DNA of 64,000 nucleotides, taken from NCBI GenBank assembly GCA_014155875.1, contig JACEFZ010024486.1, positions 124,001 to 188,000 of the forward strand, in the 5' to 3' direction. Under the pieces are notes generated by a model that was not told where the DNA came from, did not search any database, and was given only the letters and a program-made list of their open reading frames with translations. This DNA is from Cepaea nemoralis. Lineage: Eukaryota; Mollusca; Gastropoda; Stylommatophora; Helicidae. Shown here piece by piece: positions 40,001 to 48,215 of this stretch (positions within the stretch are counted from its first letter, which is position 1; each line of letters begins with the position of its first letter). The translations under genes and the position numbers were made by a program.

Positions 40001-42437
40001 ACAGACTGATGGGGGAGGCAACAATCTAGGACAGACTGATGGGGGAGGCAACAATCTAGGACATACTGAAGGGGAAGGCAACAGTCTAGGACACACTGAA
40101 GGGGAAGATAACAATCTAGGACAGACTGAAGGGGAAGACAACAATCTAGGACAGACTGAAGGGGAAGACAACACTCTAGGACAGGCTGAAGGGGAAGGCA
40201 ACAGTCTAGGACAGGCTGAAGGGGAAGGCAACAGTCTAGGACAGACTGAAGGGGAAGGCAACAGTCTAGGACAGACTGAAGGGGAAGGCAACTTTCTAGG
40301 ACAGGCTGAAGGGTAAGGCAACAGTCTAGGACAGACTGAAGGGGAAGGCAACAGTCTAGGACAGGCTGAAGGGGAAGACAACAGTCTAGGACAGACTGAA
40401 GGGGAAGGCAACAGTCTAGGACAGACTGATGGGGGAGGCAACAGTCTAGGACAGACTGAAGGGGAAGGCAACAATCTAGGACAGACTTATGGGGGAGGCA
40501 ACAATCTAGGACTTACTTAAGGGGAAGGCAACAGTCTAGGACAGACTGAAGGGGAAGGCAACAGTCTAGGACAGGCTGAAGGGGAAGGCAACAGTCTAGG
40601 ACAGACTGATGGGGAAGGCAACAGTCTAGGGCAGACTGAAGGGGAAGGCAACAGTCTAGGACAGACTGATGGGGGAGGCAACAGTCTAGGACAGACTGAA
40701 GGGGAAGGCAACAATCTAGGACAGACTGATGGGGGAGGCAACAGTCTAGGACAGACTGATGGGGGAGGCAACAGTCTAGGACAGACTGAAGGGGAAGGCA
40801 ACAATGTAGGACAGACTGATGGGGGAGGCAACAATCTAGGACAGACTGAAGGGGAAGGCAACAGTCTAGGACAGGCTGAAGGGGAAGGCAACACTCTAGG
40901 ACAGACTGAAGGGGAAGGCAACAGTCTAGGACAGACTGAAGGGGAAGGCAACAGTCTAGGACAGACTGAAGGGGAAGGCAACTGTCTAGGACAGACTGAA
41001 GGGGAAGGCAACAGTCTAGGACAGACTGAAAGGGAAGGCAACTGTCTAGGACAGACTGAAGGGGAAGGCAACTGTCTAGGACAGACTGAAGGGGAAGGCA
41101 ACAGTCTAGGACAGACTGAAGGGGAAGACAACAGTCTAGGACAGACTGAAGGGGAAGGCAACTGTCTAGGACAGACTGAAGGGGAAGGCAACAGTCTAGG
41201 ACAGACTGAAGGGGAAGGCAACAGTCTAGGACAGGCTGAAGGGGAAGGCAACTGTCTAGGACAGACTGAAGGGGAAGGCAACAGTCTAGGACAGACTGAA
41301 GGGGAAGGCAACAGTCTAGGACAGACTGAAGGGGAAGACAACAGTCTAGGACAGACTGAAGGGGAAGGCAACAGTCTAGGACAGACTGAAGGGGAAGGCA
41401 ACAGTCTAGGACAGGCTGAAGGGGAAGGCAACTGTCTAGGACAGACTGAAGGGGGAGACAACAGTCTAGGACAGGGGGAGACAACAGTCTAGGACAGACT
41501 GAAGGGGAAGGCAACTTTCTAGGACAGACTGAAGGGGAAGGCAACAGTCTAGGACAGGCTGAAGGGTAAGGCAACAGTCTAGGACAGACTGAAGGGGAAG
41601 GCAACAGTCTAGGACAGACTGAAGGGGAAGGCAACTTTCTAGGACAAGCTGAAGGGGAAGGCAACAGTCTAGGACAGGCTGAAGGGTAAGGCAACAATCT
41701 AGGACAGACTGAAGGGGAAGGCAACAGTCTAGGACAGACTGAAGGGGAAGGCAACTTTCTAGGACAGGCTGAAGGGGAAGGCAACAGTCTAGGACAGACT
41801 GAAGGGGGAGACAACAGTCTAGGACAGACTGAAGGGGAAGGCAACTTTCTAGGACAGACTGAAGGGGAAGGCAACAGTCTGGGAAAGAATGAATTGGACC
41901 AGTTATCTCACATTCTAAGGTAAGAGAGGAAAAAATGAAGAGAATCCTAGAACTATTCTAATATAGAAATATTCTAATGTAGAAGAGGAAAGACAAGGAA
42001 TGAATGAATTATGATATACTGCTTGTTTTTCAGAGCCAACAGTAACCAGGTGGACAGGTTTTTGTGTGCAGTGTATGGACGACATTAAGACTATGCCTTG
42101 GTCCACTTCAATCCGCTGGAAGCTTTTAAGCAGGGGCACCAGTTGTGGCTTTGACGTCAGGGACAGTGTGTTCACTGCCCCAGTGGGTGGACTCTATTTG
42201 GTGATTTTTGTACACTATCAGACCAGCGCAAACCCCACGACAATCAGACTGATTCTGTCAGAGAAGGCCCGCTGGCAAGAAAAGGCCATGATTACAACAA
42301 ATACAACCAGCTGTAACGAGTATGCTGTTGGCCACCGCTACATCAGCGTGAAAGCTGGGGAGACATTTTATTTGTCCATGCCTCCAAAACATTGCCGCTT
42401 CCAGATCCCATTCTTCTCCTGTGTGCTTGTCAGCTAG
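23048..42437 (+). CDS. C1q-domain protein with acidic repeats (5-exon, 5'-incomplete)
   Basis: Joined exons 23048-23186, 24835-24955, 33776-33877, 34030-34404 and 42034-42437 give 379 residues ending in TAG. All junctions are AG/GT and phases match (0 after the first exon, then 1, 1, 1). Domains in order: a helical region (residues 1-86); a Gly/Ala/Ser/Thr linker (87-120); an acidic EDDLDG repeat tract (about 125-240); and a C-terminal C1q/TNF-like jelly roll (about 246-379, FTAPVGGLYLV, YISVKAGETFYLSM, FSCVLVS end). Three N-glycosylation sequons (NMT, NLT, NTT) suit a secreted or surface protein. C1q-domain proteins usually trimerise and bind ligands, in innate immunity or matrix; the role here is inference. 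The N-terminal exon(s), start codon and any signal peptide are not found. They may lie before 23048 or outside the window. Confidence 0.85.
23210..23355 (+). mobile_element. Short LINE 3' fragment with (GAT)n tail
   Basis: GGAGAAGAGGCGGAATGAGA through GGCAGTACACATGATGATGA resembles a LINE C-terminal GRPRRRW-RND-W stretch followed by a trinucleotide tail. It lies inside intron 1. Confidence 0.5.
23401..23539 (-). mobile_element. tRNA-SINE family V, 3' fragment
   Basis: It matches 27488-27610: CACACGGGTGTAACCCATAA-like, CTCCTAACTCAAACCTGAGT, TTTGGGTAGATTTTTAACTC. Confidence 0.85.
23540..23905. repeat. 29-bp minisatellite, ~13 copies (intron 1)
   Basis: The unit is CATCTGTTATTGTGTCTTCA plus ACTAGCAGT, with GCAG/TGGT/CTGC variants. 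Confidence 0.95.
24488..24658 (-). mobile_element. ATGGCAAAC-motif SINE (intron 1)
   Basis: It is nearly collinear with 31092-31312 (GCATATCCTTTACAGG, TTCAGCTGATTGTTGATTTC, GCCATTGCTTTCTGAGC, CCTAGGCCAGG). It is shorter because it lacks the segment with the tRNA-like head promoter (B-box GGTTCGAATCGC on minus). Confidence 0.82.
24835..24955 (+). CDS. C1q gene, second visible exon
   Basis: The acceptor is GTTTGTACAG and the donor GAAA|GTAAGG. It encodes 40 residues, ITGCVQAWIEKSEEGN to MMMFVEMISNIE, and ends in phase 1. It is amphipathic and helical by composition. I recognise no domain. Confidence 0.8.
24960..25098. repeat. ~45-bp minisatellite, part 1 (intron 2)
   Basis: There are three units of CTGATGTCTAATCTTTGGTC + CAGCTAAACATTTGGTTTAT. 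The array resumes at 27204 and again at 29900, split by later insertions. Confidence 0.88.
25435..25728 (-). repeat. LTR direct repeat, downstream copy (shared part)
   Basis: It is identical by eye to 26419-26712, offset 984 bp. Confidence 0.93.
26419..26712 (-). repeat. LTR direct repeat, upstream copy (truncated)
   Basis: Same as 25435-25728. The inner part of the LTR is missing here. Confidence 0.93.
27204..27320. repeat. ~45-bp minisatellite, part 2 (intron 2)
   Basis: Three units, AAGCTAAACATTT, CTGATGTCTGATCTTTGGTC and CTGATGTCTATTCTTTAGTC, continue the array from 25098. Confidence 0.88.
27321..27487. repeat. AT-rich tail (TTATTAT-type)
   Basis: Almost pure A/T. On minus it forms the 3' tail of the SINE that starts at 27488. 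Confidence 0.85.
27488..27854 (-). mobile_element. tRNA-derived SINE family V (full)
   Basis: The minus strand begins GGGGGCTGCGTGGTCTCGAG and has a tRNA-like head with B-box-like GGATTCAAGCC, then a palindrome CCCGGATTCAAGCCCCGG. A ~280-bp body ends GGGTTACACCCGTGTGCTGT, followed by a (TAAA)n/(TAA)n tail. A 3' fragment of the same family lies at 23401-23539. Confidence 0.85.
27985..28432. repeat. ~58-bp minisatellite, 8 units (intron 2)
   Basis: The core is CTTAGCAGGCTATATGTACC + GCCAAGCAGAGTACCGAATA + CATAAGTTACAAATGG. Every other late unit has GTACCTACTTATC instead of the last part, giving a two-unit period. Confidence 0.93.
28601..29767 (-). pseudogene. CATIP: CATIP (ciliogenesis-associated TTC17-interacting protein) retrocopy
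   Basis: CATIP binds TTC17 and is involved in actin polymerisation and ciliogenesis. Read on minus, about 390 codons align with the whole protein but jump frames. DNLVTVSDTGKELGEFTVNI and FLIHANSHGAVDG lie in frame 1. VPCGTSIVCYVFKCLETEQQ is frame 2 (shift near 29489), LDNCPLDRKTFLARTSDCYT is frame 1 again (near 29435), and VITQGKDVQ to MRGFISEGSNLLLHRLL is frame 2 (near 29345). A 26-bp tandem duplication (about 28907-28960) then shifts to FEKQPLNWEKDLQ and the C-terminal HPELRALLADFLQCLLLRKP helix, followed by TAA (28601-28603). There are no introns over the full length and at least four frameshifts, so it is a processed pseudogene. It lies antisense in intron 2 of the C1q gene. I see no clear poly-A tail. 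Confidence 0.88.
29900..30048. repeat. ~45-bp minisatellite, part 3 (intron 2)
   Basis: There are three to four units of CTGATGTCTAATCTTTGGTC + CAGCTAAACATTTGTTTTAT, the continuation of the 24960 and 27204 parts. Confidence 0.88.
30050..31017 (+). mobile_element. LINE family D, 3' half (5'-truncated)
   Basis: A 209-codon frame (30104-30733) starts in the RT palm: GLKHGDALSPLLFNLALEKV, GYADDIDIIGENEKTLDIL (catalytic YADD intact), then YNYLSTIFN, HTTKITIYKTLIRPVVLYGS and ETWSTTKGDE. After TAA (30731-30733) the same element continues in other frames as MKANRLQWLWHIERMEDS, GRPRRRW and DWQEKVNQRDEWRRIV. It ends in (GAA)n at 31007-31017, then an (AT)n run. It sits within the 45-bp minisatellite of intron 2. 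Confidence 0.88.
31018..31091. repeat. (AT)n microsatellite
   Basis: About 37 AT units directly follow the LINE D GAA tail. Confidence 0.98.
31092..31312 (-). mobile_element. ATGGCAAAC-motif tRNA-SINE (most complete copy)
   Basis: On minus it reads CCTGGCCTAGAGGTTCCG (A-box-like), GTGGTTCGAATCGCATC (B-box), then the core GAAAGCAATGGCAAACTACT and CTTGCCAAGAAATCAACA, ending CCTGTAAAGGATATGCAAAC. It has no ORF. Related copies lie at 21855, 24488, 63040 and 63745. Confidence 0.83.
31318..33247. repeat. 27-bp minisatellite, ~71 copies (intron 2)
   Basis: The unit is ATAGTGGGACTAACATGGTG + TGACAGA. Two main variants, ACATGGTG and AAATNNTG, are interspersed. 27 is a multiple of 3, and both strands are stop-free in frames, giving spurious ORFs up to 353 codons. 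It is intronic in the C1q gene. Confidence 0.97.
33555..33755 (+). repeat. 46-bp minisatellite containing splice-site-like motifs (4 copies)
   Basis: The unit is TAGCTGTTGGTATAAGATAA + GTAAATGTTAACTGTTTATA + TTTCAG. Each unit ends in a credible acceptor (TTTATATTTCAG) and contains a donor-like AAGTAAAT. The true exon 3 acceptor (33775) follows about 20 bp after the last unit. Confidence 0.9.
33776..33877 (+). CDS. C1q gene, third visible exon (linker)
   Basis: The acceptor is TTTATATTACAG and the donor TTAG|GTAAGT. It encodes NLTGLPSGAAPAGTAV to NAASPG, a small-residue, low-complexity linker with an NLT sequon at the splice junction. It is phase 1 in and out (102 nt, symmetric), so it could be skipped without a frame change. 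Confidence 0.82.
34030..34404 (+). CDS. C1q gene, fourth visible exon (acidic repeats)
   Basis: The acceptor is TTTGTTCACAG and the donor TGCAG|GTAAGT. It is 375 nt, phase 1 in and out. After VSMRNSDDLEEEEDD come about 18 imperfect six-residue repeats EDDLDG, shifting to EDDLEG/DDDLEG toward the end, then EREGIIA. The underlying DNA is an 18-bp in-frame minisatellite (GACCTGGACGGAGAAGAT-like), so allele length should vary by multiples of six residues. Such Asp/Glu tracts often bind cations; that is inference. The Ser-rich antisense frame is a shadow. Confidence 0.87.
34877..34955 (-). mobile_element. CTAA-tailed SINE, 3' fragment
   Basis: TTAGTTAGTCGCGGTACCAA through CAGTGAATATCAC is the reverse complement of 61930-62010 with substitutions. 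Confidence 0.82.
35485..35565 (+). mobile_element. GAA-SINE 3' fragment
   Basis: GATGTTGGATGTGTCGGCC and CTCTGCTGTAAACAGTCACA match 16674-16735. It abuts the 30-bp array. Confidence 0.7.
35570..41888. repeat. 30-bp satellite array, ~210 copies (intron 4)
   Basis: The unit is CTAGGACAGACTGAAGGGGA + AGGCAACAGT. Point variants (GATGGGGG, GGCTGAAG, AACAAT, AACTGT, GGGTAAGG) define a higher-order repeat of about 3.3 kb: rare variants at 35871, 35990, 37301, 37705 and 38147 recur at 39164, 39284, 40625, 41028 and 41472. On + the frame LGQTEGEGNS is open except where GGGTAAGGC gives a stop; on minus, Pro/Ser/Leu/Cys frames stay open for up to 453 codons. Both are spurious. Confidence 0.97.
42034..42437 (+). 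CDS. C1q gene, last exon (C1q/TNF-like domain)
   Basis: The acceptor is TTGTTTTTCAG. The two leading bases complete Glu with the G of the acidic exon. It encodes 133 further residues to TAG (42435-42437). C1q-like landmarks are CGFDVRDSVFTAPVGGLYLV (strand with FTAP-x-GLY), HYQTSANPTTIRLIL, HRYISVKAGETFYLSM (KAGE turn) and FSCVLVS at the very end, the usual C1q C-terminal strand position. Its length (about 130 residues) is normal for the domain. TNF is a structural relative and the main alternative. Six Cys suggest disulfides. Confidence 0.82.
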
Positions 42438-43285
42438 TGTTACTGTATGGTGCACATGTGAAGCTGTCTGTGGGGTGCTGGCTTGTGATCATCTGGCTAC
42501 ATGACCAAGCCAACTGATTTGCTTTTTTTTTTTAAATGTAGATGTATGGGTTCTGTGGAAGTATTTTATTTGTCTCTTAGATTGCTGTTGCTAGATTCCA
42601 TTCTTCTCCCATTGTCCTCTTCCCTTTGTTTGCTAATAGAGCATAGATCTGCCTCTTGTGTACTTGGAGTATTGTTACAATGTGAGAATATTCAAACTAA
42701 ACAGATTTATAGAACTCTGTGGGGTACGGTCTTGAGGAGATAATATTCTTGTATGACCAAGCTATCATAGTTGCTGTTTGTTCACTGTAGTCAAATACCA
42801 GTTGTGGGGATACATTTTCTCTGTTTGCCTAAGCAAGGTTGTTGCTTCCAGTGTGTAGTTGTTGGGCTGTGTGACTGTTGTGTCCCAGTGGGTTCATGAG
42901 CAGGGATCGCGTGATGGACATGCAGGGGTCACAGATGATGGGTGTGACTGAGGCTACAGATGATCGACGTGAATGGGGCTGACAGATGATGGATGTAAAT
43001 GGGGCTGCAGATGGTGGGGAGGGGTGTCACAGATGATGGATGAAAAGCCAATATCCCCTCCAGGCAAGGCAGCTAGATAATCATGGTTCTTCTGGCTAGT
43101 GTGAATCCACCATACGCTTCCTGTGTCCAAGGCATGCTGTCATCTTTATCTGCTAGCAACACAGATAAACTGTCTTAATTCCAGTGACCTACATTGCTGG
43201 CAATCGTCAAGTTGTTTGTGTCTCACTAGGTCATAGTGTCTCAACAAGTGAGTTATGTTTAATAAAGATCTTTCATTTGTACTTC
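42438..43285 (+). other. Probable 3' UTR of the C1q gene
   Basis: It follows the stop codon without a credible new exon. The first AATAAA is at 43261. A degenerate tandem (CAGATGATGG-like units, 42905-43035) lies inside. Confidence 0.55.
43261..43266 (+). promoter_or_regulatory. Polyadenylation signal AATAAA
   Basis: TTTAATAAAGATC lies about 0.8 kb after the C1q stop codon. An alternative AATAAA is at 43798-43803. Confidence 0.5.
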
Positions 43286-44280
43286 TGGTCCTCATGTTGA
43301 GACATTCCATACATCACCATACCATGTTCATCACTTCCATTGATCACTGAGCCTTCAATTTCATTCACGTTAGTTGCATGTCATTTATCTATCTGTCTGA
43401 TTAAAATTACCACGGTAATCTTTAGTTCTGTTAAGCTATCTTTCTGTCTGTCTGATTAAAATTATATTTGTAATCTGTCGTTCTCTGTCTTTCTCGCTAT
43501 GTCTCTTTCTATCTTTCTATCCATGTATAAACTACAAGAATTTTAAAACTAATAATTGAACCGTGTGACTTGTAAATATCATATCATAAATACACTGCAT
43601 ATTTATGTTTGTGGGTGTAATCTTGATACCCACATGCCATGATTGCAAGTGATCGTTGTATTCTTGATTTTTCCTCCAACATGGCATGAGTAAAGTTGAT
43701 TGTTGTTTTATCATTTGTGTGTTTATATGTGTGTGTATTGGAGTGTTAGTTCTGTTGTTCTGCCAGACCGTGGTTCTCAAGGAGGTGTATATACCTCAAT
43801 AAAACAAGACTGTGAAACTCCTGTATAGCTCTTCTAGAGTAGAAGAGGGAGATCAAGACAAGACAAGGCACTTGTGCGTGTCATGGTAGATAAGAATGAC
43901 TGAACTTTATTTTAAAAGTCACAAATTGGGCACGCAGGCCCATCTTACATTCGGGCCTTCCAATCACTCATCTTGTTTACATCAAATATCTGGCGAGGGT
44001 ACTAACAAGGTACTAGCCTCGTAGAGACCAATCAACACTACATATGTCATGTCTCTGGCTGCCTTTATTTCCCTGGACATTTGTAGGCAATCATTTTAAC
44101 ACGTTAGAGCAGAGATTGCAAAATGGTGAACCGTAAAGCCTCTGCTTTTGGCAAACTTGTTTCAGAGAAAACTCGGTTACCTTAGATGGAACCTGTCTGG
44201 TCGATCAAATCAGTGGCCCTTCTGCACACCTGAAGGTGTGTGGCTACATGGTGCTCGACCTATATTTGTATAGTCCAATC
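43286..44280. other. Unassigned DNA downstream of the C1q gene
   Basis: There are short TCTG/CTGT-rich stretches (43380-43520) and a second AATAAA (43798). No coding region is supported. Confidence 0.4.
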
Positions 44281-44284
44281 AGCA

Positions 44285-45665
44285 CACGGGTGATGTGGTC
44301 GGCAGCCCTAGAATTCTCGCCCTTCCCTGGCGGACATCCACTGCAGCCCTAGAATCCTCGCCCTTCCTGGCAGACGTCCACTGCAGCCCTAGAATCTTCA
44401 TCCTTCCCTGGCAGACATCCACTGCAGCCCTAGAATTCTCATCCTTCCCTGGCAGACATCCACTGCAGCTCTAGAATTCTCATCCTTCCCTGGCAGACAT
44501 CCACTGCAGCCCTAGAATCTTCATCCTTCCCTGGCAGATGTCCACTGCAACCCTAGAATCTTCATCCTTCCCTGGCAGACATCCACTGCAGCCCTAGAAT
44601 TCTCGTCCTTCTCTGGCAGACATCCACTGCAGCCCTAGAATTCTCGTCCTTCTCTGGCAGACATCCACTGCAACACTAGAATCCTCATCCTTCTCTGGCA
44701 GACATCCACTGCAACACTAGAATTCTCGTCCTTCTCTGGCAGACATCCACTACAACACTAGAATCCTCATCCTTCCCTGCAGGATGTCCACTGCAGCCCT
44801 AGAATCCTCATCCTTCCCTTGCAGATGTCCACTGCAGCCCTAGAATTCTCATCCTTCCCTGGCAGACATCCACTGCAGCCCTAGAATCCTCATCCTTCCC
44901 TGGCAGACATCCACTGCAACCCTAGAATTCTCATCCTTCCCTGGCGGATGTCCACTGCAACCCTAGAATTCTCATCCTTCCCTGGCAGACATCCACTGCA
45001 ACCCTAGAATTCTCATCCTTCCCTGGCGGATGTCCACTGCAATCCTAGAATTCTCATCCTTCCCTGCAGGATGTCCACTGCAGCCCTAGAATTCTCGTCA
45101 TTCCCTGGCAGACATCCACTGCAGCCCTAGAATCCTCATCCTTCCCTGGCAGACATCCACTGCAACCCTAGAATTCTCATCCTTCCCTGGCAGACATCCA
45201 CTGCAACCCTAGAATTCTCATCCTTCCCTGGCAGACATCCACTGCAACCCTAGAATTCTCATCCTTCCCTGGCAGACATCCACTGCAATCCTAGAATTCT
45301 CATCCTTCCCTGCAGGATGTCCACTGCAGCCCTAGAATTCTCGTCATTCCCTGGCAGACATCCACTGCAGCCCTAGAATCCTCATCCTTCCCTGGCAGAC
45401 ATCCACTGCAACCCTAGAATTCTCATCCTTCCCTGGCGGATGTCCACTGCAACCCTAGAATTCTCATCCTTCCCTGGCAGACATCCACTGCAACCCTAGA
45501 ATTCTCATCCTTCCCTGGCGGATGTCCACTGCAGCCCTAGAATTCTCATCCTTCCCTGGCAGACATCCACTGCAGCTCTAGAATTCTCGTCCTTCCCTGG
45601 CAGACATCCACTGCAACCCTAGAATTCTCATCCTTCCCTGGCGGACGTCGACTGTAGCCCTGGAT
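44285..45665. repeat. 41-bp minisatellite, ~33 copies
   Basis: The unit is CCCTAGAATTCTCATCCTTC + CCTGGCAGACATCCACTGCA + G. Many copies carry an EcoRI site (GAATTC), and variants have GAATCC or GAATCT. An approximately 0.25-kb block (CTGCAGGATGTCC) recurs near 44780, 45065 and 45310. Confidence 0.96.
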
Positions 45666-45789
45666 CCTTGTCCCATCGGCCCCATGCTGTTAACAGTATA
45701 TCATCCTAACCACTACCCAACCCACCTGCTTGAGGCTGAGACTAATGCAGGGTCAAGGTTGGCACACTGACCTCTGTTTTTACTCTGCC

Positions 45790-46075
45790 CCTCAGAACAG
45801 GACACAATAGATTACGCAACCACATGTATACAAAATTCAAGATTGGTGAATCAGCCATGTGCACATGTGGTTTGGCGCCGCAGACAACAGAGCACATACT
45901 CCAGGACTGCCCAAACTACAACATACTTGTATCTAGGCAAACATTCTGGCCTAGAGAGACAACAGTGGAAGATAAACTCTATGGACCGCTGAGTGAACTA
46001 AAAAAGACTGTTAGATTCATACAAGAGACAACATTGCAGTTATAAACATAATTTAGGCGAACGAAAGAAGAAGAA
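45790..46075 (+). mobile_element. LINE C-terminal fragment with GAA tail
   Basis: RLRNHMYTKFKIGESAMCTC, GLAPQTTEHILQDCPNYN and VRFIQETTLQL with a TAA stop form a Cys-His-containing tail typical of the region after RNase H in I-group LINEs. It ends GGCGAACGAAAGAAGAAGAA. The rest of the element is absent. Confidence 0.8.
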
Positions 46076-46165
46076 GAGGATAATCCATCACTTTCTCACA
46101 CGCTATTATATAATCTATAAAGCACATGTACAGATCTGTATGTGTCTCCATTGATCTGTCTAAAT

Positions 46166-46574
46166 CAGTGGTTCTCAACCGGCGGGGAATCCCCCCACCC
46201 AAGAGGGGGGGGGGGGGGGGGGGGGGTTAGGGTTTCCAGGGGGGTGGGGGGTGGGGGTGAAGATTATTTTCAAGAACTTGTTAATACAAGAACCGATTAC
46301 TAGGTATTGTTTTTCCCTCCATACTTTACGGTTCTGTACTTCTCGCCATTATGAAATTCACTTTTATAACGTCAGTAGACCAGCAAATTACGTTTTTATG
46401 TAGACGTCTAGACGTATTCTAGTATGTTTTACTAAATTTAGCTTCCATTTGTACGTATACTGTGTAAGGGTTTGGGAGGGGGGATTTATAGGCAGGAAAT
46501 ACAAAAGGGGGTAGGATGCCATTCTGAACATATTTTGAAGGGGTGCATGGGCCAGAAAAGGTTGAGAACCACTG
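46166..46574. mobile_element. Complete hAT-type MITE (409 bp)
   Basis: It has 15-bp perfect terminal inverted repeats CAGTGGTTCTCAACC. The 8-bp target duplications are GTCTAAAT (46158-46165) and CTCTAAAT (46575-46582), 7 of 8 identical. It has no ORF, so it would need a transposase from elsewhere. The interior carries a long G-run (46205-46226). It is the same family as 5084-5330. Confidence 0.93.
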
Positions 46575-46582
46575 CTCTAAAT

Positions 46583-47400
46583 GTTCGGAATGTGTGTATT
46601 GCATTTTTAAAATGCCTTTCTCTTTCATAAACCCATATTGTTCTTAATGAATTTCAATTTGTCTGTCTCATACCTACACACAAGTGCACATCAGTCCACA
46701 CAGCCCCTCCCAACACTGAAATCTACGCATAAATTAAACCATTCTGGAACTTGGCGTTACGGTACTCCATACTTCCAATGACAGATCCCCGACCCTACTG
46801 TCTGCCTCGTGGCCTGGAACTGTCTCTCGCACGCGCTTCGACTGGCCCAGATGTCATCATTCAGGCACAAGACATCGGATGTCATGGAGACGAAACGTGG
46901 ACTCTAGTAATGACAACATAAATACATCTCCATACCAACGTAAGCTGGCATTCGTGGGAGATTTCCTTGTCGTTCCTGGCATGCATACTTGAACTAGACG
47001 ATAATATTGTGTTTCGACTGCAGCTTGAACATAATTGACCGTGCATCTGTTAGTGTATTTAAATTAGGAGAATTCTAGATGTGGTGTGCGTACAAGTGGA
47101 TCTAGGTTGTGGGCACGGGCGGGAACTGTTCGGAGTCTTAAATTAAAGGATTATCATGTGCAGGACAATATACCCAGTACGCGGGAATCGCGTCTGTGGA
47201 TTGGCTTGAAGTCTGCAGAACTGATGGATGCAGTCTTTGATCACTGACAGAACCACACCTGGTAGGTCGTCATTACTTCCTTTCTTTATTTCTTTGAAAG
47301 CTATTCCGTCGTTCTGATGTGCGCATTTCTGTCTTTCTTCCCGACATTCTGTCTCTGCCAGTGGCTGTGTGTTTCTTCTTCAACGCGTGTTGCTAGTTGA
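46583..47400. other. Unassigned intergenic DNA
   Basis: No coding region, RNA gene or repeat family is recognised. Confidence 0.45.
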
Positions 47401-47429
47401 TCAGTCATTAGGTGAACTGTGTCTGCGTG

Positions 47430-48215
47430 TGTTGTGTGTGTGTGTGTGTGTGTGTGCGTTCGTTCGTGTGTGTGTGTTTGTGTATGTGTGTCTGTGTTTG
47501 TTTGTATATACACATATTGTTTCTGTTTTTGTATATCCACATATTGTTTGTGTGTTTGTTTAAGCACATACTGTTTGTGTGTGCGTGTTTATATCCACAT
47601 ATTGTTTCCGTGTTTGTAAATCGACATATTGTTTGTGTGTTTGTATATCCACGTATTGTTTGTGTGGTTGTATATCCACATATTGTTTCCGTGTTTGTAT
47701 ATCGACATATTGTTTGTGTTTTTGTATATCCACATATTGTTTGTGTGTTTGTTTAAGCACATACTGTTTGTGTGTGCGTGTTTATATCCACATATTGTTT
47801 GTGTGGTTGTATATCCACATATTGTTTCTGTTTTTGTATATCCACATATTGTTTGTGTGTTTGTTTAAGCACATACTGTTTGTGTGTGCGTGTTTATATC
47901 CACATATTGTTTCCGTGTTTGTAAATCGACATATTGTTTGTGTGTTTGTATATCCACATATTGTTTGTGTGGTTGTATATCCACATATTGTTTCCGTGTT
48001 TGTATATCGACATATTGTTTGTGTTTTTGTCCACACATTATTTTGTATCTATACCCACACATTGTTTGTGAATGTGTATATGCACATACCGTGTGTCTGT
48101 GTTTATCCGCATATCGTATGTGTGCTTATCACATATTGTTTGTGTGTTTATCCACATTGTTTGTGTGTTTATTCACACATTGTTCGTGTGTTTATCCACA
48201 CATATGTGTGTGTGT
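47430..48215. repeat. GT-rich 27-bp minisatellite with internal duplication
   Basis: The unit is TATATCCACATATTGTTTGT + GTGTTTG. A ~300-bp block (TTTAAGCACATACTGTTTGT then GTGCGTGTTTATATCC) recurs near 47556, 47750 and 47865. Both strands have spurious ORFs. Confidence 0.93.

Noticed and set aside
35716..41874. Pro/Ser/Leu/Cys-rich ORFs of up to 453 codons on the minus strand
   Set aside because: They follow exactly the 30-bp monomer (10 codons without a stop), shift frame with indels, have no flanking gene signals and lie antisense in an intron.
35570..41888. CRISPR-like array (also considered for 44285-45665 and 59775-60522)
   Set aside because: Units are contiguous tandem repeats with no unique spacers, in an intron-containing genome, and no cas genes are present.
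35570..41925. The 30-bp array as a giant coding exon of the C1q gene
   Set aside because: GGGTAAGGC variants place stops in the LGQTEGEGNS frame, and the donor-like end has the wrong phase for the C1q exon, whereas exon 4 joins exon 5 in perfect phase.
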